A stretch of DNA of 64,000 bases, from assembly GCF_009208735.1 (NCBI RefSeq), contig NZ_WFLJ01000001.1, positions 124,001-188,000 of the forward strand, in the 5' to 3' direction. The position numbers were made by a program, and so were the translations under genes. Positions within the stretch are counted from its first letter, which is position 1; the number at the start of each line of letters is the position of its first letter. The notes beneath the pieces were generated by a model, which searched no databases, was not told the origin of the DNA, and was given only the letters and a program-made list of their open reading frames with translations. Positions 59,110 to 64,000 of this stretch are shown one piece after another. Source of the stretch: Janthinobacterium rivuli. GTDB taxonomy: Bacteria > Pseudomonadota > Gammaproteobacteria > Burkholderiales > Burkholderiaceae_D.

Positions 59110-59221
59110 CCTCACAGAACCTACTGCGCGTCGAGATTTGCGGCCTGCGATGCTCAATGTGCATTCGCACACCTGCGCTTCTCGGCCACAACTCTCATCC
59201 GCTCGCTACGGTTTTGTGAGG
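59110..59221. repeat. dispersed palindromic element, copy R2 (convergent gene ends)
   Basis: A 112-bp element with inverted ends (CCTCACAGAACC at 59110-59121, GGTTTTGTGAGG at 59210-59221, one mismatch). Read on the minus strand its 98-bp core (59215-59118) matches copy R1 at 84 positions. The apical hairpin is GTGTGC-GAAT-GCACAT and the middle helix GAGA/TCTC; both differ from R1 but remain paired. It fills the gap between the convergent tssL and OmpA-type genes. Confidence 0.8.
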
Positions 59222-59233
59222 CGTCAACCCAAT

Positions 59234-60016
59234 CTATTGCGCAATACGGAACTCGATGCGCCGGTTTCTCGCCCGGCCATCGGCCGTGGCGTTGCTGGCC
59301 ACGGGACGGTCCGGTCCCTGGCCCGACACCAGCACCGAATCGGCGACGACGCCCTTGCTGGCCAGATAGGCGCGCACGGCTTCGGCGCGCGCCTGGCTCA
59401 GGGCCACATTGCTGGCGCGCAGGCCCGTGTCGTCCGTGTGGCCGATCACCTCCACCTTGCGACCCCGCAGCCTGAGCATGGCGGCCGCCATCTCGTCGAG
59501 GATGGCCAGGCCGGCCAGCGTGATGGACGCCTTGCCGCTGTCGAATTCGATGATGCGCTTGTCCAGCGCCGCGTCGAGCAAACCCTGCTCGGCCTCGGCC
59601 GCCTTGACCCGCAAGCCATTGTTGACGACATACGTGGGATTGAGGCTGGTGGCGATGTCGCTGGCGATCTGCTGGCGCTGCGCCTCGTTCGCCACTTCGC
59701 CGCGCACGCTGACGTTGTTGCCGTCGATGCTGATCTGGCCCCGTGAAATGAGCTTCAGGTTCGGCGCGATCAGTTTTTGCACGTAGCCGTTCCAGTTGGC
59801 CGGCACGGCAACGTTGCCGATGGCGATCTGGTCGACCACGCGCTCGGCGCCATACAGTTCGCGCAGGCGAGCCAGCACGGCCGCCTTGCCCGCCTCGTCG
59901 GCCAGGGTGCCCGTGACGAGGATCTGCCCCGGCATCGGCGTCTGCGGCGCTTGCGCCTGGGCGTGGCAGGGAGCGGCCGCGGCAAGCAGCAGCGGAAAAA
60001 TGAGGGGAGATTTCAT
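59234..60016 (-). CDS. OmpA-domain protein of the T6SS cluster
   Basis: The 260-residue secreted protein has a signal peptide (LLLAAAAPCHAQAQ). Two BON-like segments follow (VVDQIAIGNVAVPANWNGY; ISIDGNNVSVRGEVANEAQRQ). A C-terminal OmpA/MotB domain (about 150-258) carries the peptidoglycan-binding VIGHTDDTGLRASNVALSQARAEAV and SDGRARNRR-like ending. It probably anchors the T6SS to the cell wall because TssL here lacks such a domain. It is 10 nt after tagF. Confidence 0.88.
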   Translation of the reverse strand: MKSPLIFPLLLAAAAPCHAQAQAPQTPMPGQILVTGTLADEAGKAAVLARLRELYGAERVVDQIAIGNVAVPANWNGYVQKLIAPNLKLISRGQISIDGNNVSVRGEVANEAQRQQIASDIATSLNPTYVVNNGLRVKAAEAEQGLLDAALDKRIIEFDSGKASITLAGLAILDEMAAAMLRLRGRKVEVIGHTDDTGLRASNVALSQARAEAVRAYLASKGVVADSVLVSGQGPDRPVASNATADGRARNRRIEFRIAQ

Positions 60017-60025
60017 CGCAGTCCT

Positions 60026-61006
60026 TCAGGCAAAGGTATCGGCAAACATGGCGCAGGCCGAGCGCAGCGACAGTTGCTCCTGCTGCAGGCAGGCGGAAAA
60101 CTGGCGCAACGCCGCATCGTGTCCCAGCTGCTCCTCGACCCAGTCCAGCTGGTCGAACACGATCAGCCGCTCGCTGCCAGCCTGCGGATCGATCAGCGCG
60201 CGCAAGCCATTCGGGTCGGCGCCGCAAAAGCCGATCACCAGCACGGGCGCCTCGTCGAGGTGGGAAAAAAACAGCGCCAGTTCGAAATCGGCCAGGCGCA
60301 GGAAAGGCGCGATCAGATGCAGCCAGAAGCTGGCCACCAGTTCGCGCAGCTGCGCGTCCTGCGGCAACGGCAGCACCAGGCTTTTCTCCAGGCGCGGCAA
60401 GCCGCTGTGGCGCACGGGCCGCAGCAGCAGGCCCAGGCCCAGCAGCAATTCGCGCACCGTCACGGGAAACGCGGGCGAGGCCAGCATGGCCTGCAAGCCA
60501 TGCAGCGTCTGCGCCTGCAAAAAGGCCGCCAGACGCGCCGCGTGGCCAGGTGCGTCCGGTTCGACGTCGACCACGTTGCCGGCCAGCGCCAGCAGCGCCG
60601 GCCCCGGTTCGGCGCTGGCCACGATGCCATGCGACAGCTGCTCCACCCGCTGCCACAACGGCGCCAGCGCCAGCGGGCTGCAAGCGACAAAGGCCTCGGC
60701 GTCATCGACTTCGAGCGCGCCCATGGCCATGAAGGGGAAGCGCCTGTGCGACTGGTCGTTGCTCGCTTCCAGGCGCCCGGCGATGGCGCGCCGGCTGCGC
60801 ATGCCGACAAAGGCAAAGCGCAGCGGCGGCAAGGCGTCGTAATTGAGCTTCCAGCGCGGCTCCACCGTCAGGGCATTCATGACCTGCGCCAGCCAGTCGT
60901 CGAGCAGCTGCACCAGCGCGTGATTGTCGCAAGCCTTGATGAAGTCGCCGCGCGCGGGGATCTTGCCAAAATAACCGAGGCGCACCTGCTGTTGCGCGCG
61001 CATCAT
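60026..61006 (-). CDS. tagF: T6SS-associated protein TagF
   Basis: The 326-residue protein has the TagF (ImpM) domain: LGYFGKIPARGDFIKACDNHALVQLLDDWLAQ, and RFAFVGMRSRRAIAG near 65. In Pseudomonas TagF represses T6SS assembly at a post-translational level. The ATG at 61006 overlaps the tssM stop (ATGA). The longer upstream frame lies inside tssM and is not used. Confidence 0.9.
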   Translation of the reverse strand: MMRAQQQVRLGYFGKIPARGDFIKACDNHALVQLLDDWLAQVMNALTVEPRWKLNYDALPPLRFAFVGMRSRRAIAGRLEASNDQSHRRFPFMAMGALEVDDAEAFVACSPLALAPLWQRVEQLSHGIVASAEPGPALLALAGNVVDVEPDAPGHAARLAAFLQAQTLHGLQAMLASPAFPVTVRELLLGLGLLLRPVRHSGLPRLEKSLVLPLPQDAQLRELVASFWLHLIAPFLRLADFELALFFSHLDEAPVLVIGFCGADPNGLRALIDPQAGSERLIVFDQLDWVEEQLGHDAALRQFSACLQQEQLSLRSACAMFADTFA

Positions 61007-64000
61007 GGCGACACTCCCGCTGCCACGACAGCAACGGCGGCCATGGCCGGCGCGGGTCCGGCAGGAACAGCTGGCGCGCCGACGATGGTCTCGGGCAGCT
61101 GCATGCCGCGAAAGCCCTGCTCCTGCACCGCCGCGGTCCCTCCGGCGCCGGCGCCCGCCGTCTCCGCGCTGCTGGTGATTTTCAGGTCGACCGCCACGGC
61201 CACCTCGCCGCGCGCCCAGCGCAGTTCGAACACGCCGCCCTCCTTGCGCTTCTTGGTCGCCGCGTCGATCATGCGCTTCAAGCCGAATTGCCCCGGCTCG
61301 TTGAACAGTTCCACCGTGCGCCCGTCGAAGGTGACGGCCGTGATGCGCGCGCCCTGCGCACCGGCCGCGCCCTGCGGGCCCGGATGCACCATGTTGGTCC
61401 ACTGCGCCGGGGTATTGCGGTAGCGCAGCTGCTGGCCGTCGATCTCCACCGTGTATTCGAGGGTGCCCGGCGCGGGCGACGGCTGGATCTGGAACACGGT
61501 TTGCGCCGCCGTCGAGGTGGCCGCCACGCCGCCCGCGCCCAGCGGCGCGATCCAGCCGGGGAAGCGCGCCACCACCTGCGGCGACAGGCTGATGCCCATG
61601 TCGGCCCAGGTGCGCGGCGCCAGCACGTCGCCGCGCCGCACCACCAGCGGTCCCATGGAGGTCGTGACGAATTTCGCCACCAGACCTTCGGGGCCGAAGA
61701 ACTGGCCGATCTCGAGGTTGCTCGCCTCGATGCGCGCCGTGGGCGCGAACGGATATTTGTTGGCCAGCGATTTCTGGAACGGTTCATACACCTGCGCCGC
61801 CCAGGTCTTGTTGATATCGAGTTCGGCCGGCGCGACGATGACGGCGAAGGTCTGCATCAGCGGGCGCACGAGGATGGGGCGGATCGCCTGCTTTTGCGCA
61901 TCGCTCATCCCCGTGAGCACCTGCTCGTCGACCAGCTTCAGGGCGTCGGCCAGCTCGGAGCCGCTGCCTTCCAGGGTCTGCTGCATGAACTGGCGCGCGC
62001 CCGGTCCCGCGTCGCCCTGGTTCTTCATCTGGTTCAAACGGCTGCGCAGTTTCGACAGCGCTTCCAGGTAGGCGCGCATCAGGGACGCATTATTGTCCCT
62101 GGCCGCCACCAGCTTGCCCACGCCGGCAAATTCGCGCCCCACGGGTCCCGTGGGCTTGTCCAGGCGGGCCGGGTCGAGCTGCGCATTGAGACCGGGATTG
62201 GCCGTCAGCGGCGACGGCGCGCGGCGCAGCACGGTTTCCTTGAACCAGGCGATGATGCCCCGCTCGGCCTTGCGCAATTGGGCATTCTGCAGCGCCGGAT
62301 TGTCCCACGAGGTTTCCTCGTAAATGGTCGTCAGCAGCTTGGCGATCGGCGACGACTGCGGGTCGCCCAGGCGGTTCATCGCCTGCACGGCGCCGTCGAA
62401 GCCTTTCAGGTCGGCGACGGCGACGCCCTGCACGATTTTTTGCCACTCGCGCGCGTAGTCGGCCTTGTACATGGCCACCAGGTTTTTCTCGATCTGCTCC
62501 GGACTGCCTTCCAGCGTCAGGTCGTCGGTGGAGGCGCTTTTCAGCACCCAGTCGGCGCTTTGCAGCTCGCGGTTGGCGGCGTCGCGAAACGCGCCCTCGA
62601 CGAACTTTTCCCACGCCTGGCGCGTAAAGGCGCCGGAGACGGCGTGACTGCCCGCCAGCAGGGCCTGATCCTGTTCGCCGACGATGCGCGCCACCGTCAT
62701 GCCGGGAAAGCGCGTCGAGGCGCGCGCCTTGACGTCGGCATACACGCGTTCGCGCGCCGGCATGCCGCGCACCACGCGGCGCAGGTTTTCGCGCGCCTGG
62801 TCGACCAGCGCCAGCTTCTGCTCGATGCGCGGCCAGGACGGGTCGCCGATCTGCGCCAGGTAAAACGTCAGCAGCCGTTCGGCGCTGCGTATCATCTGTT
62901 CGCGCGGCATGGCGCCCCGATTCCCCTCCAGCCAGCCGCGCCAGAAACGCGTCAGCTGGTCGTTCAGGTGGCTGCTTTCCGCATGCGTCTTATCGGCCAG
63001 CATCAGATAGGTTTTCAGCGCGTTGTAGGCATCTTCCACATTCGTCGCGCTGGCCGCCTGGTACTGCACGCCGCGTGTCGCCGCGGTGGGCGATACGGGC
63101 GCCGGCGTCTGCGGCGTGCGCGCCGTGGGCTGCAGTTGATCGGCGCTGGCGTTCATCTCGAACAGCAGGGCTTCCAGCGCGCCCGCCACAGGAGCGAGCA
63201 TGACCTGGCGCGCGCCGGCAAAGTATTCCTCGCGCAGCTTACGCTCAAGCAAGTCGCCCTGGTACAGGCCCAGTCGCAATGACCAGGGGCGTTGCGTGCG
63301 GTACGCCTCCAGCTGCTCGATGCGGTCCTGCAAGATCTCCAGCGCTTCCAGGCGCGACTGCAGGTCCAGGCGCCGCTCCTGCAGCTTCACCACCTTGTTT
63401 AAATCGGCCTCGACATTGGCCACCAGTTGCCGGTTGCCCAGGTAGGACCAGCTCCAGCCGCCCAGGCAGGCGCCCAGCGACACCGTCGCGGCGAAGAACA
63501 CGGCATATTTGAAGCGCAGCTTGGCGCGGTTGGCATAGTTGGCGACCAGGTGCTTGTCGGCAAAAATCACCTTGCGGAACAGCTCCAGCAGGAAATAGCC
63601 ATGCTGGCGCGCGCCGGACGGCGCCGCGGCCGGCGCCGGCGCGAAGGCCAGGTCGAAGCGGCGCGCCACCTGCTGCGAGGAGGCACTGACGGGCTCGCCC
63701 TCCTGCAGCGCGCTGGTGAAATAAAAGCCGCGGAAGACAGGCTGGAACTGGAACGGGTTTTCCTCGAATAGGGTGGCGATGAAGGCGCGCAGGGCCGGCT
63801 TGATGGCGGCGAATTCCAGCGGAAAGGTGAAGACGCCGGGGGCCATGGTCTTGCGCTGCCGGTGCGCCATGTTGGCCAGGCTCAGCTCCGTCAAGCCATC
63901 GTGCAATTCATCGAAACTCTGGTCGAAAAACGCCAGCAAGTCGGCCGTGGGCAGCTTGCGCTGGTAGGGCATGGTGGCGCCCCAGACGCGCTCGCGCTCG
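61003..64000 (-). CDS. tssM: T6SS membrane-complex protein TssM, 5'-truncated by window edge
   Basis: The reading frame is open to the end of the window, so the N-terminal GTPase domain is missing here; 999 codons are visible. Codons upstream of the ATG at 63972 read ERVWGAT, then MPYQRK, the continuous TssM core (WGATxPY). A transmembrane helix follows (YAVFFAATVSLGACLGGWSW), then a long helical periplasmic part and the TssM C-terminal beta domain ending before tagF. The ATG at 63972 is internal and not a start. Confidence 0.93.
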   Translation of the reverse strand, partial: ERERVWGATMPYQRKLPTADLLAFFDQSFDELHDGLTELSLANMAHRQRKTMAPGVFTFPLEFAAIKPALRAFIATLFEENPFQFQPVFRGFYFTSALQEGEPVSASSQQVARRFDLAFAPAPAAAPSGARQHGYFLLELFRKVIFADKHLVANYANRAKLRFKYAVFFAATVSLGACLGGWSWSYLGNRQLVANVEADLNKVVKLQERRLDLQSRLEALEILQDRIEQLEAYRTQRPWSLRLGLYQGDLLERKLREEYFAGARQVMLAPVAGALEALLFEMNASADQLQPTARTPQTPAPVSPTAATRGVQYQAASATNVEDAYNALKTYLMLADKTHAESSHLNDQLTRFWRGWLEGNRGAMPREQMIRSAERLLTFYLAQIGDPSWPRIEQKLALVDQARENLRRVVRGMPARERVYADVKARASTRFPGMTVARIVGEQDQALLAGSHAVSGAFTRQAWEKFVEGAFRDAANRELQSADWVLKSASTDDLTLEGSPEQIEKNLVAMYKADYAREWQKIVQGVAVADLKGFDGAVQAMNRLGDPQSSPIAKLLTTIYEETSWDNPALQNAQLRKAERGIIAWFKETVLRRAPSPLTANPGLNAQLDPARLDKPTGPVGREFAGVGKLVAARDNNASLMRAYLEALSKLRSRLNQMKNQGDAGPGARQFMQQTLEGSGSELADALKLVDEQVLTGMSDAQKQAIRPILVRPLMQTFAVIVAPAELDINKTWAAQVYEPFQKSLANKYPFAPTARIEASNLEIGQFFGPEGLVAKFVTTSMGPLVVRRGDVLAPRTWADMGISLSPQVVARFPGWIAPLGAGGVAATSTAAQTVFQIQPSPAPGTLEYTVEIDGQQLRYRNTPAQWTNMVHPGPQGAAGAQGARITAVTFDGRTVELFNEPGQFGLKRMIDAATKKRKEGGVFELRWARGEVAVAVDLKITSSAETAGAGAGGTAAVQEQGFRGMQLPETIVGAPAVPAGPAPAMAAVAVVAAGVSP

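Overview
The window looks like a chromosomal segment of a GC-rich betaproteobacterium of the Oxalobacteraceae (Janthinobacterium/Duganella/Massilia-like). The basis is protein character and gene order: nuoA-F, tRNA-Leu(GAG), secG, tpiA, quinone oxidoreductase, then pnp, rpsO, leuA, pssA, ilvC, ilvH, ilvB is a Burkholderiales-type backbone. A complete isc operon and a type VI secretion (T6SS) cluster follow. The genus is inferred; no rRNA is present.

Layout. 1-4842: start of the nuo (complex I) operon on the minus strand, tRNA-Leu(GAG) with its own promoter and terminator, secG, tpiA. 4915-12157: quinone oxidoreductase, then an accessory block (Sel1 protein, DUF2807 head-GIN protein, small secreted protein, chemoreceptor, a secreted protein plus small acidic partner that may be an effector/immunity pair, and IS copy A). 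12158-25411: pnp, rpsO, a lipoprotein, leuA, pssA, two tandem SIMPL genes, an MFS transporter, a membrane protein, and ilvC-ilvH-ilvB. Accessory genes separate qor from pnp and ilvC from pssA. 25907-28174: plus-strand operon of an ECF-type sigma factor, a single-pass membrane protein (DUF3619), a periplasmic LTxxQ-like protein (DUF3106) and an RDD protein, which looks like an envelope-stress module. 28238-30422: group III truncated globin, pseudouridine synthase, methyltransferase. 30409-36158: iscR-S-U-A-hscB-hscA-fdx-iscX, headed by a clear promoter that overlaps a near-consensus IscR type 1 site. 36363-45136: NADAR protein, UDG-family protein, IS copy B, an aromatic-catabolism operon (VOC, fumarylacetoacetase-like, maiA) with a divergent LysR regulator, ChaC, a radical SAM protein under a LexA box, and a DTW-domain tRNA enzyme. 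45208-48570: second chemoreceptor, lipocalin, solute-binding protein. 48604-64000: T6SS genes tssA, tssH, tssE, hcp, tssC, tssB and a TPR lipoprotein on the minus strand; tssJ, tssK, tssL on the plus strand; an OmpA-type protein, tagF and a 5'-truncated tssM on the minus strand. tssF, tssG and vgrG are not seen here.

Most notable structures. (1) Two diverged copies of one IS1595-like element, each 1061 bp, sit in the T-tract of an intrinsic terminator (pnp and maiA) in the same orientation relative to the hairpin. (2) A dispersed element of about 115 bp with long inverted-repeat architecture occurs twice (near 15.6 kb and 59.15 kb). Each copy fills the gap between two convergent genes, and the copies differ by changes that keep their helices paired. 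(3) The sigma/DUF3619/DUF3106/RDD operon has the layout of a sigma-antisigma-periplasmic sensor system. (4) The T6SS divergent promoter region holds sigma-54-like motifs on both strands.
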